DNA of 64,000 bases from Tamlana sp. I1 (GTDB taxonomy: Bacteria > Bacteroidota > Bacteroidia > Flavobacteriales > Flavobacteriaceae): positions 1-64,000 of the forward strand of contig NZ_JACLAF010000003.1 in the NCBI RefSeq assembly GCF_015355625.1, read 5' to 3'. Made by a program: the position numbers and the translations under genes. The notes beneath the pieces are model-generated. The model made no database searches, was not told the origin of the DNA, and worked only from the letters and a program-made list of their open reading frames with translations. The first letter of the stretch is position 1. The number at the start of each line of letters is the position of its first letter. This document shows, piece after piece, positions 35,290-42,227 of the stretch.

Positions 35290-36393
35290 TTACGGAACTA
35301 AACTCATCGTAGCATTTACAATTTCATTTTCTCCAGACTCTACTGTAATTTCTATATTTTGAGTAACATATCCCGTTGCGCTAATTGTTAACGTATATGC
35401 TCCTGAGGCCACACCTTCTATAATGTATTGATTTTCATTATCAGTTTCAACGGCAGTTAAAGCTTCGTCATTTATTGCTACTGTTGCAACTACACCTTCT
35501 GCTAAGCCACTAATGGTTCCGCTAATTGTTCCTTTTTTAAGCATTAACTCAATTGGACTTGCAATAACGGTTTTTTCTCCATTAACTACAACAACACCTT
35601 CTGCAATACCATAATCATATTCTGATGCGTCATCAATTGGAGTAACTATAACATCATATGTACCAGCTGGCACGCCCCATAATGCGAAACTTCCATTTTC
35701 ATCTGTTAATGCAGTAATAACAAAATCATCCTCGGTATCTTCAGTCCCCATATCATCAACTAAAACATGCGCCATAGCAGGCATGGTAGATGGTGAAACA
35801 GTACCTTCAATAATTCCTGAATTTGTTTCTAAACTCGCATAAAGAACAGGCTTTAATATAATATTATCCGAATTTCCAGCATGCACAATAGATTTAGCAA
35901 CATCAAAATCTAAAATAAAATCATAAGCATAACCTGCTTCAATGTCTTCATTTATTTTAAGCTTCAATCCAGATTGCTGGGCACTAGGTGTTTTCAAATC
36001 ATAAGTTTCATCTTGATCATTATCATTTTTAATAACAATGGTATTCCCGTCACCTAGAACCAATCTCATCTGACTTAAAGTCCCTTCTGGAATTGGAAAT
36101 CTTTCCACAAGCACTTTACTCATCCCGCCTGTAAAGTCTAAAAGGTTTACAATTCCTGAATCAACCTCTAATGACATCCAACCTTCTTCGTCTTCAGCAT
36201 TGTTATCCATTTTAATCATCACGTCAACAATTTCAACATTGACGGCTTCATAATCTCCAGGCGCATCCACAAGCCTAATAGAAATAGTTGGATCACCTTT
36301 TTTAATCGAATCTGACTCTGAATCATTACAAGCCACTAAAAAGCTTAAAAAAAGTAAGGGTAGAATTAATGCAAATCTTTTGATACTAATCAT
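35290..36393 (-). CDS. DUF4382 lipoprotein with carboxypeptidase-regulatory-like repeats
   Basis: 367 aa. The lipoprotein signal ends FLVAC (Cys at about 22). DUF4382 domain at about 35-185 (ISIRLVDAPGDYEAVNVEIVDVMI, ILDFDVAKSIVHAGNSDNIILKPVL), then two CarboxypepD_reg-like or SpaA-like beta-sandwich modules (about 192-285 and 286-367), each with a G-x-V-x-PSTMPA or GTISG start and GAYTLTISATGY-type end. It is strongly acidic and probably exposed on the cell surface or periplasmic face. The function is unknown; a binding role is only a guess. Confidence 0.85.
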   Translation of the reverse strand: MISIKRFALILPLLFLSFLVACNDSESDSIKKGDPTISIRLVDAPGDYEAVNVEIVDVMIKMDNNAEDEEGWMSLEVDSGIVNLLDFTGGMSKVLVERFPIPEGTLSQMRLVLGDGNTIVIKNDNDQDETYDLKTPSAQQSGLKLKINEDIEAGYAYDFILDFDVAKSIVHAGNSDNIILKPVLYASLETNSGIIEGTVSPSTMPAMAHVLVDDMGTEDTEDDFVITALTDENGSFALWGVPAGTYDVIVTPIDDASEYDYGIAEGVVVVNGEKTVIASPIELMLKKGTISGTISGLAEGVVATVAINDEALTAVETDNENQYIIEGVASGAYTLTISATGYVTQNIEITVESGENEIVNATMSLVP

Positions 36394-36619
36394 AATGTTT
36401 TCTTTTTATGTTTAAAATTGTTATACAAAATTATATACGAGCCATATCTTGTTTTAGGATGTTTTTATTTTAGAAACTATAGATTTCAAACAATTAAATA
36501 AGCCTTAAAATTTAATTCACGCTCAAGACTACTATATTAAAATCAGTTTATTTATTTTTATGTACGAAATGCTAATAAATTAATTAACAGCTATTAAGTT
36601 AGTGTAAATACTTTAATAA

Positions 36620-37372
36620 ATGAGTAAAATTGCCCTAATAACAGGAGCAACTAGCGGAATTGGTGAAGCTACCGCTTACGAATTTGCAAAACAAGGCATT
36701 CATTTAATTCTTTGCGGAAGGCGTGTAGAACGTCTAAACACCATTAAAACGGCTTTAGAAAAGCTTACTTTAGTACATATTTTAAATTTTGATGTGCGCG
36801 ATAAAGCCGAAACCCTTAAAGCAATTGCTTCGATTCCAGAACCTTTTAAAAACATTGACATTTTAGTGAATAACGCAGGAAACGCCCATGGTTTAGACCC
36901 CATTCACGATGGCAATCTGGACGATTGGGATGCCATGATGGATATCAACGTAAAAGGCTTGCTTTATGTGAGTAAGGCCATTATCCCTCAAATGACTGCG
37001 CGTCAATCTGGACATATAATTAACATTGGCTCTTCGGCAGGCAAAGAAGTTTACGCCAAAGGTAATGTGTATTGCGCCAGTAAACATGCGGTTTTAGCTA
37101 TTACTGAAGGCATGCGTATTGACTTAAACCCTTACGGAATAAAAGTAAGTGCTATAAATCCAGGTTTGGTGCAAACCGAATTTTCGCAAGTGCGTTTTAA
37201 AGGCGGCGAAGAAGCTAATTCGGTTTACAAAGGATTTAAGGCGCTTGAAGCCAAAGACATTGCTGATATTATTTATTTTACCGTTTCCAGACCCGCTCAT
37301 GTAAATATTGCCGATTTATTAGTATTTCCAACGGCGCAAGCCAATAGCTCGATAGTGAATAAGAAGTTTTAA
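36620..37372 (+). CDS. Short-chain dehydrogenase/reductase (YdfG-like)
   Basis: 250 aa. Classical SDR: cofactor motif TGATSGIGEA at residues 8-17, NNAG at 84-87, catalytic Ser138 or Ser139 (INIGSSAG), Tyr151 and Lys155 (YCASK), and PGLVQTEF after the active site. R34-R35 after strand 2 suggests NADP(H). The overall sequence is closest to the YdfG group, whose E. coli member oxidises L-allo-threonine and reduces malonic semialdehyde; the substrate here is not provable. It is monocistronic or paired with the following gene (42 bp). Confidence 0.9.
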   Translation: MSKIALITGATSGIGEATAYEFAKQGIHLILCGRRVERLNTIKTALEKLTLVHILNFDVRDKAETLKAIASIPEPFKNIDILVNNAGNAHGLDPIHDGNLDDWDAMMDINVKGLLYVSKAIIPQMTARQSGHIINIGSSAGKEVYAKGNVYCASKHAVLAITEGMRIDLNPYGIKVSAINPGLVQTEFSQVRFKGGEEANSVYKGFKALEAKDIADIIYFTVSRPAHVNIADLLVFPTAQANSSIVNKKF

Positions 37373-37414
37373 ATGCATTAATTATTATTTATTTTCATTA
37401 TTTATTCAAGGTAT

Positions 37415-37804
37415 ATGGCACATTATAGTTCGTTTGAAAGTTTAGAAGTTTATAAAGAAGCCACCAGCTTTTGTGACGATATTTGGAATACTATAACACA
37501 TACAACACTTAGCAAAGATTATAAATTAAGAGAACAAATAAATGGTTCATCAGGCTCTGTAATGGATAATATTGCAGAAGGTTTTGGAAGAGGAGGTAAT
37601 AAAGAATTTATTATGTTTTTATCATTTTCAAAAGGTTCTTGTTGTGAAACAAAAGCGCAATTATTAAGATGTTATAACAGAAATCATATTGATAAAATAA
37701 CTTATCAAAAACTAAATAACAAAGCTGATGATCTTATTAATCAACTTTCAAAATTCATGAATTATTTAAAACACTCAAATCGCAAGGGCGCAAAATTTGA
37801 TTAA
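37415..37804 (+). CDS. Four-helix-bundle protein (23S rRNA intervening-sequence type)
   Basis: 129 aa. It matches the small four-helix-bundle family first noted inside 23S rRNA intervening sequences: FESLEVYKEATSFCDDIW, LREQINGSSGSVMDNIAEGFGRGGNKEFIMFLSFSKGSCCETKAQL. Here it is a stand-alone chromosomal gene with no rRNA near. The family forms pentamers, and stand-alone copies are common in Bacteroidota; the role is unknown. The AlbA_2 gene begins 35 bp downstream on the same strand, so the two may be one transcript. Confidence 0.88.
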   Translation: MAHYSSFESLEVYKEATSFCDDIWNTITHTTLSKDYKLREQINGSSGSVMDNIAEGFGRGGNKEFIMFLSFSKGSCCETKAQLLRCYNRNHIDKITYQKLNNKADDLINQLSKFMNYLKHSNRKGAKFD

Positions 37805-37839
37805 ACTTGAATAAATAATAAAAAATAGACAATCGTCAA

Positions 37840-38973
37840 ATGATTAACAAACGCCTACTCATAAAACACCTTTTGGCTCATAATGATGAGAATAGTTTTT
37901 ACGACAAAAAACGTAAAATTGATATTGGACAAAAAGAAGGGAAGGCAAAATTTTTAAAACATGTTTGCGCGCTTTCTAATAGCAATCCTAAAAACAATTC
38001 CTTTATCGTTATTGGGGTTGAAGACGATGATAACGCGATTATTGGTGTCGATTTTTTTGATGATAGCAAAATTCAAAACCTCATCAATGCCTATTTAACC
38101 AATCCGCCTATAGTACAATACGAGAACATTCCGTTTCCACATTTGCCCAACAATAAATTTGTTGGCTTGGTTACAATAAGACCTAATGATAAAATTACCT
38201 CGCTTAGAAAAAACATTTGGAAATATTTTGGAGGTTCGGTCTTTTTTAGAGATGGCAGTATAAGCATGCCTAAAGTTTTCGATATTGAAATTAAGGATGT
38301 GAATTCTAAAATTGTACAATCTATAGAAAACAATTCACAAAACAATATTGAGCATACCCTTGATGGCGTTTTCGATTTTATGAATAGTCGTGTAGATTAC
38401 AACGCGCAGTACAAAGTTTTTAAAGAATATTTTGTGGTTTGTTGGGCTGGGCAAAAAAAGCTTGTGAAAAATGACATATTCTACTCTAGAGTAGATTTAG
38501 AACTGATAAATGAACAAGTACGTTTGTTTTTTTCGGCTTTAGATGAAGTTTCCATAACCATAACCGACAACCAGTTTAAAATTATTGAATATGTGAATTT
38601 AGGCCTTCAAAACACTACCAGATATTACCCTTTAGAAGAAACTGTTATTAATTTTGAAGACAATGCCCAATACAATATTGAAACCACTTTATTGTTTGTT
38701 CCTCCTAAATTCGACAAAAAAGCATTACACCACATCTATAATGCTAACAATGCCATTTTAGAAAAACTTAAAAAAGGAATAGCCCTTACTGCTGCAGAAG
38801 AAATCGATTTAAATAACCTGCCTGCAACTTATTTAATTTGCTACCTCAATCAGTTTGAAAATGCCATCAATAAACTTACAGAAGCAAAACCCTACCTAAA
38901 AAACTACAACGGAGAGGTTTATAGACTTTATAAAGAAACCTTGCGTATTTTAAGGAAGGTGAAGTACAATTAA
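37840..38973 (+). CDS. AlbA_2 (Schlafen-like) domain protein
   Basis: 377 aa, cytoplasmic. Residues about 20-150 match the AlbA_2 domain seen in many proteins annotated as putative DNA-binding or ATP-binding: IGQKEGKAKFLKHVCALSNSN, SFIVIGVEDDDNAIIGVDFFDD, NLINAYLTNPP and a GLVTIRPNDKITSL strand. The remaining 220 residues have no recognised domain and are predicted mixed alpha/beta. No HATPase or HTH that often follows AlbA_2 was seen. It follows the four-helix-bundle gene; function is unknown. Confidence 0.8.
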   Translation: MINKRLLIKHLLAHNDENSFYDKKRKIDIGQKEGKAKFLKHVCALSNSNPKNNSFIVIGVEDDDNAIIGVDFFDDSKIQNLINAYLTNPPIVQYENIPFPHLPNNKFVGLVTIRPNDKITSLRKNIWKYFGGSVFFRDGSISMPKVFDIEIKDVNSKIVQSIENNSQNNIEHTLDGVFDFMNSRVDYNAQYKVFKEYFVVCWAGQKKLVKNDIFYSRVDLELINEQVRLFFSALDEVSITITDNQFKIIEYVNLGLQNTTRYYPLEETVINFEDNAQYNIETTLLFVPPKFDKKALHHIYNANNAILEKLKKGIALTAAEEIDLNNLPATYLICYLNQFENAINKLTEAKPYLKNYNGEVYRLYKETLRILRKVKYN

Positions 38974-39013
38974 CATTTGTTAATAAGTTTTACATTAACT
39001 TCACATTAAATAT

Positions 39014-39043
39014 TTTGATTTGTGAGAAAAAACATTAGTTTTG
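39014..39043 (+). promoter_or_regulatory. Promoter TTTG-N18-TAGTTTTG before a candidate small RNA
   Basis: TTTG at 39014-39017 is followed after 18 bases by TAGTTTTG (39036-39043), an exact TAnnTTTG match. This is one of the better complete promoters seen in the window. Only a terminator follows within 75 bases, before any gene. Confidence 0.6.
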
Positions 39044-39047
39044 CCTT

Positions 39048-39117
39048 GCTATTAATCTTTTTAAGATATGACCTTGCTTCTCTCAATGAATTTTGAAATT
39101 GAAGCGAGGTCTTTTTA
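39048..39117 (+). ncRNA. Candidate small RNA of about 70 nt
   Basis: It would start a few bases after the -7 box at 39036-39043 and end in a terminator hairpin: GACCTTGCTTC (39070-39080) with GAAGCGAGGTC (39101-39111), one G-T wobble, followed by TTTTTAATTT. No frame of useful size lies between. It may instead be just the terminator of the AlbA_2 gene or a leader attenuator for the DUF3995 gene at 39154. The start position is inferred. Confidence 0.4.
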
Positions 39118-39153
39118 ATTTAAATAAGTTGTAAGTAACAAATTTCTTTACTC

Positions 39154-39570
39154 ATGATTTTATCCCTCTTTTTAAGCATTGTATTTATTGGACTTGGCCT
39201 AATTCACTTCAATTGGTTTTTTGGTGGTAAATTTGGGTTTGCAGAAGCTTTACCAACCAAAGAAACTGGAGAACGCGTTTTAAATCCGAAAAAAATAGAT
39301 AGCGCTATCGTCGCTATAGGACTAACACTTTTTGGGATGTTTTACATTCTTAAATCTGGACTTGTACCCTGGCAGCTTCCGCAAGGAATTATTAAATATG
39401 CTAGCTGGATTATTCCCTTAATATTTATTTTACGCGCTTTAGGCGAATTTAAATATGTTGGATTTTTTAAAACTGTAAAAAACACCACCTTCGCCAAATA
39501 CGACACCAAATTTTACTCCCCACTTTGTGCCATTATTGGGCTAACAGGAATAGTTATTGCGCTTTTGTAA
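39154..39570 (+). CDS. DUF3995 membrane protein
   Basis: 138 aa with four membrane helices. It matches DUF3995: a first helix with GLIHFNWFFGGKFGFAEALPT, the conserved polar stretch TGERVLNPKKIDSAIVAIGLTL, and an RALGEFKYVGFFKTVKNTTFAKYDTKFYSPLC segment between helices 3 and 4. It is an inner-membrane protein of unknown role. The candidate small RNA or terminator ends about 37 bp before it. Confidence 0.85.
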   Translation: MILSLFLSIVFIGLGLIHFNWFFGGKFGFAEALPTKETGERVLNPKKIDSAIVAIGLTLFGMFYILKSGLVPWQLPQGIIKYASWIIPLIFILRALGEFKYVGFFKTVKNTTFAKYDTKFYSPLCAIIGLTGIVIALL

Positions 39571-39609
39571 TTAGTAAAATTCCTTATCTTTTGTTACAAA
39601 TAAATTTTC

Positions 39610-39628
39610 GTACGTTAAAAAAGCGTAC
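39610..39628. promoter_or_regulatory. Operator 1 of the toxin-antitoxin pair, GTACG-N9-CGTAC
   Basis: GTACG (39610-39614) and CGTAC (39624-39628), inverted, with a 9-nt spacer. Its centre is 33 bp upstream of the centre of the second site of the same form. Confidence 0.7.
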
Positions 39629-39642
39629 AACAAAATTAATTA

Positions 39643-39661
39643 GTACGTAAATAAAACGTAC
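39643..39661. promoter_or_regulatory. Operator 2 of the toxin-antitoxin pair, overlapping the -7 box
   Basis: GTACG (39643-39647) and CGTAC (39657-39661), same arms and same 9-nt spacer as operator 1. Its right arm overlaps the first bases of the -7 box at 39659-39666, so binding should block the promoter. Confidence 0.75.
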
Positions 39662-39666
39662 ATTTG
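39659..39666 (+). promoter_or_regulatory. -7 box of the toxin-antitoxin pair
   Basis: TACATTTG is an exact TAnnTTTG match, 15 bases before the antitoxin ATG. Confidence 0.7.
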
Positions 39667-39681
39667 TAAAAAAGGTTTATT

Positions 39682-39969
39682 ATGGCAACAAAAGATTTAA
39701 ATACTAAAAACGCAAGGTTTGATACGCGACTTACCAAAGAACAAAAAGTTCTTTTTGAAAGAGCAGCGCAATTAGGTGGTTATAGAAGTTTAACCGACTT
39801 TGTTGTGGTGGCTGTTCAAGAAAAAGCTAAAGAAATTATATCGGAAAGCGAACGTGTTTTGGCTTCTCAAAAAGATAGCGAGATATTTTTTGATGCTGTG
39901 TTAAATCCAAAAGCACCAAACCAAGAACTTTCTAAAGCTGCCGATGAATTTAAAGCGCTTTTTACTTAA
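39682..39969 (+). CDS. DUF1778 ribbon-helix-helix antitoxin (TacA-like)
   Basis: 95 aa. The N-terminal ribbon-helix-helix (NARFDTRLTKEQKVLFERAAQLGGYRSLTDFVVVAV, about 8-44) is the DNA-binding part. The C-terminal acidic tail (KDSEIFFDAVLNPKAP onward) is the segment that in this family wraps the toxin. It precedes a GNAT toxin gene and overlaps it by one base. Two matching palindromes at its promoter fit autoregulation by an RHH antitoxin or its complex. Confidence 0.9.
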   Translation: MATKDLNTKNARFDTRLTKEQKVLFERAAQLGGYRSLTDFVVVAVQEKAKEIISESERVLASQKDSEIFFDAVLNPKAPNQELSKAADEFKALFT

Positions 39970-40472
39970 TGAGTCAATTATCAGAACCTTTAAATTCTTC
40001 ACATAAAAAATCAGCCTTTTCTTGTGGAAAAGAACTTTTAGACACCTACATACACAAACAAGCAAATCAGGATATTAAAAGAAAACTTTCGGCTTGTTTT
40101 GTAATTAATGATGCCAATACCAATCTAATAAAAGGATATTATACGCTATCAAACAATAGTATTCCTTTAGAATTTATTCCAGCTCGAATCCAAAAAAAAC
40201 TACCAAGAACTTATCATTCTATCCCTACTACTTTACTTGGAAGGTTAGCAATAGACGATAAATTTCAAGGACAAGGAATCGGAAAGTTACTATTAATAGA
40301 TGCGTTAAAAAGAAGCTACGACATATCTAAAACCATAGGTTCATTTGCCGTAGTTGCAGATCCAATAGACAAAGAAGCAGAAAGCTTTTATCTAAAATAT
40401 GGCTTTATAAAACTTCCAGATAGTGGTAAAATGTTTTTACCAATGAAAACAATTAGCCAATTATTTGAATAA
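39969..40472 (+). CDS. GNAT family acetyltransferase toxin (TacT-like)
   Basis: 167 aa. GNAT fold with the acetyl-CoA loop KFQGQGIGKLLLIDALKR (about 98-115), preceded by LGRLAID and followed by FAVVADPIDKEAESFYLKYGFIKLPDS, which is typical of TacT. Known members acetylate the amino group of aminoacyl-tRNA and stop translation; the tRNA target here is unknown. The ATG overlaps the antitoxin stop (TAATG). It is followed by a strong convergent terminator. Confidence 0.9.
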   Translation: MSQLSEPLNSSHKKSAFSCGKELLDTYIHKQANQDIKRKLSACFVINDANTNLIKGYYTLSNNSIPLEFIPARIQKKLPRTYHSIPTTLLGRLAIDDKFQGQGIGKLLLIDALKRSYDISKTIGSFAVVADPIDKEAESFYLKYGFIKLPDSGKMFLPMKTISQLFE

Positions 40473-40506
40473 AAAAATCCAGAAAGTTCACCCTTCTGGA
40501 TTTTTT
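40472..40506. terminator. Convergent terminator between the toxin and ric genes
   Basis: AAAAAATCCAGAA (40472-40484) pairs with TTCTGGATTTTTT (40494-40506), 13-bp stem. It overlaps the toxin stop codon and lies 26 bp past the stop of the minus-strand ric gene, so it serves both. Confidence 0.9.
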
Positions 40507-40532
40507 AAGTGGTTAATATTCTATTCAAACAA

Positions 40533-41264
40533 TTAATGAAATTGTTTTTCCAACTTAATAGCTTGTGGGAATAAAATATTGTTTTCTAAATGTATGTGCT
40601 TATGTAAATCCTGCTCAAATTCTTCAAGCATGGCATAAGTAACTCTAAACGTATTACAAGCGTCTGCTGGCGGATTGTAATTATTGGTTAACTCGGCAAT
40701 TTTTCTAAAACGCACACCTTCATTATCGTGTTCTTCCATCATCATGGCAATAGGGTTTTCTACCGTTCCAAATTGAGGCGATTCAATAGCGCCTTGACTT
40801 AAAGTTGCAGCCACCATTTTTTTCACAAAAGGAAAAAGAATTAATTCTTCTTTCTTTAAATGCGATGCTAATTCGCCTGCCGATGCGGTAAAAAGTGCGT
40901 TAATTTCAAATAATTCGGGATGTCTTTCGCCGTGTACTTTACAAAGCTTTGTTAAAAACTGTAATAGCACTGGTATTTTTTCCTCCACATATCTGTGGTG
41001 TTTTTTCTCGATATAATCAGCCAATAAATCTAAAGGCCACGATTTATAATCGGTAGTTTCTCCTGTTTTCGTACTTAAAACAGCTTCTAATTTATCTAAT
41101 AAATCATTCGGGTCAATGTTGTTTTTTTCGCAAACTTCCTCAACCGTTCTATGTCCCCTACAACAAAAATCGATTCCGTAATTACTAAATACAGCTGCTG
41201 TTCTAAAATCTTCTGCCACAAATTGCCCAATTTGTTTTTGAGCGTTATTACTTAATACTTCCAT
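40533..41264 (-). CDS. RIC family iron-sulfur cluster repair di-iron protein (ScdA/YtfE)
   Basis: 243 aa from the ATG at 41264. The longer frame from 41306 would run through a perfect palindrome (41280-41293) that looks like an operator, so the later start is preferred. An N-terminal ScdA_N domain carries the CC motif (Cys34-Cys35, FCCRGHRTVEEVC), and the hemerythrin-like domain supplies His and Glu ligands for the di-iron centre (KKHHRYVEEK, HGERHPELFE, EEHDNEGVRFRKI, HIHLENNILFP). It repairs clusters damaged by nitric oxide or oxidants. It is next to an Rrf2 regulator gene. Confidence 0.93.
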   Translation of the reverse strand: MEVLSNNAQKQIGQFVAEDFRTAAVFSNYGIDFCCRGHRTVEEVCEKNNIDPNDLLDKLEAVLSTKTGETTDYKSWPLDLLADYIEKKHHRYVEEKIPVLLQFLTKLCKVHGERHPELFEINALFTASAGELASHLKKEELILFPFVKKMVAATLSQGAIESPQFGTVENPIAMMMEEHDNEGVRFRKIAELTNNYNPPADACNTFRVTYAMLEEFEQDLHKHIHLENNILFPQAIKLEKQFH

Positions 41265-41279
41265 AATATTGCTTATTTC

Positions 41280-41293
41280 GGATAAATTTATCC
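41280..41293. promoter_or_regulatory. Rrf2-type operator before ric
   Basis: GGATAAATTTATCC is a perfect 14-bp palindrome 15 bp before the ric start at 41264. It contains TAAATTTA on the minus strand, close to a -7 box, so binding would cover the promoter. A related site lies before rrf2 at 41815-41828. Confidence 0.7.
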
Positions 41294-41335
41294 TATTTAT
41301 ATTCAAATTTTTTTTGAGTGAAACTCAACTATTTT

Positions 41336-41770
41336 CTAAACCTTTAAAAATGATACGCCAGACTTAATGTTTAATGCTAATTCTTCCAAACTCGTATTTT
41401 CCAACATGAGTTTTAAATCGTTTCGTATGGCTTTAAATTTGTCGTGAACCGGACAAGGGTGCGCTTCATCACAAGTATGAAGCCCAAGGCCACAACCGTT
41501 ATAAATACTATCGCCATCAATAGCATTTACAATTTGCGATAACTTAATGCTCGATATCTGGCTTTTATCAATTTCAAAACCACCATAAGCGCCTTTTACA
41601 GATGATACCACATCGTTTTTTACTAAAGCTTGTAGAATTTTTGCTGTAAAAGCTTGAGGCGAATCTATTTCCTGTGCAATCTCTTTCGGACTTACACGCT
41701 CACCTTCATAGGATTTAGTGGCAATAAAAATTGCGGCTTTAATACCATATTCGCAAGCTTTTGAAAACAT
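41336..41770 (-). CDS. Rrf2 family regulator with three Cys (NsrR/IscR-like)
   Basis: 144 aa. N-terminal winged helix (MFSKACEYGIKAAIFIA, SPKEIAQEIDSPQAFTAKILQALVKNDVVSSVKGAYGGF) and a dimerisation helix. Cys93, Cys100 and Cys106 lie where NsrR and IscR bind an Fe-S cluster, with C-x6-C-x5-C spacing close to theirs. It probably senses NO, oxygen or cluster status and controls ric, which it precedes on the same strand. Related palindromes lie before both genes. Whether it is NsrR or IscR-type cannot be told. Confidence 0.88.
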   Translation of the reverse strand: MFSKACEYGIKAAIFIATKSYEGERVSPKEIAQEIDSPQAFTAKILQALVKNDVVSSVKGAYGGFEIDKSQISSIKLSQIVNAIDGDSIYNGCGLGLHTCDEAHPCPVHDKFKAIRNDLKLMLENTSLEELALNIKSGVSFLKV

Positions 41771-41789
41771 ATTCTAGTTAATTTCTACA

Positions 41790-41797
41790 CAAAGATA
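41790..41797 (-). promoter_or_regulatory. -7 box of rrf2
   Basis: Minus-strand TATCTTTG, an exact TAnnTTTG match, 19 bases before the rrf2 start. Confidence 0.6.
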
Positions 41798-41814
41798 AGC
41801 AATATTTTTAATTC

Positions 41815-41828
41815 GGACAAACTTATCC
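41815..41828. promoter_or_regulatory. Rrf2-type operator before rrf2
   Basis: GGACAAACTTATCC, an imperfect version of the palindrome before ric (one mismatch pair in the arms). It lies 17 bases upstream of the -7 box of rrf2, at the -33 region, consistent with autorepression. Confidence 0.6.
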
Positions 41829-41838
41829 TAATTAAAAT

Positions 41839-42186
41839 TTAATATTTGTTTTTAAACCAAACCTTCTGCCATTCACGACGAAGAATTAAAAAAGCAACAT
41901 CTTCCGAAAGTTTTAAAACATCATCACCATCCAATGCTTTAACCTGATTTTCAGAAACATCAATAATATATAATAGGTTTAGATATTCTGTGAATTTTTC
42001 CTGAATCAATCTAAAAACAGTTTCATGCAGCAAGAGTTTTAAACTTGAAGGCAGTATATCTTCATGAAAATCTAAGTCCACATTAGCTAAAAGGAAATCC
42101 TTATTTAACTGTTGAATCAATTTTTTATACAAATCCAATTGGTTGGCTTCTTCAATTAAATTTTCAAAAGTAGTTGGTAACTTCAT
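41839..42186 (-). CDS. Conserved hypothetical protein
   Basis: 115 aa, soluble and helical. It starts MKLPTTFENLIEEANQLDLYKKLIQQLNKDF and contains LPSSLKLLLHETVFRLIQEKFTEYLNLLYIIDVSENQVKALD and ILRREWQKVWFKN. I recognise it only as a conserved flavobacterial protein found beside the polyprenyl synthase gene. It is 41 bp downstream of that gene on the same strand, so the two probably form an operon. Function unknown. Confidence 0.65.
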   Translation of the reverse strand: MKLPTTFENLIEEANQLDLYKKLIQQLNKDFLLANVDLDFHEDILPSSLKLLLHETVFRLIQEKFTEYLNLLYIIDVSENQVKALDGDDVLKLSEDVAFLILRREWQKVWFKNKY

Positions 42187-42227
42187 AAGGTGGATTTCCG
42201 CTTCCGCTGAAATAAAAATTTAAATAT

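Noticed and set aside
37415-37804. 23S rRNA intervening sequence because of the four-helix-bundle protein
   Set aside because: No rRNA sequence was recognised on either side; the gene is a stand-alone copy.
41265-41306. 14-residue N-terminal extension of the RIC protein
   Set aside because: It is encoded by the operator palindrome GGATAAATTTATCC; the next ATG gives the family start.
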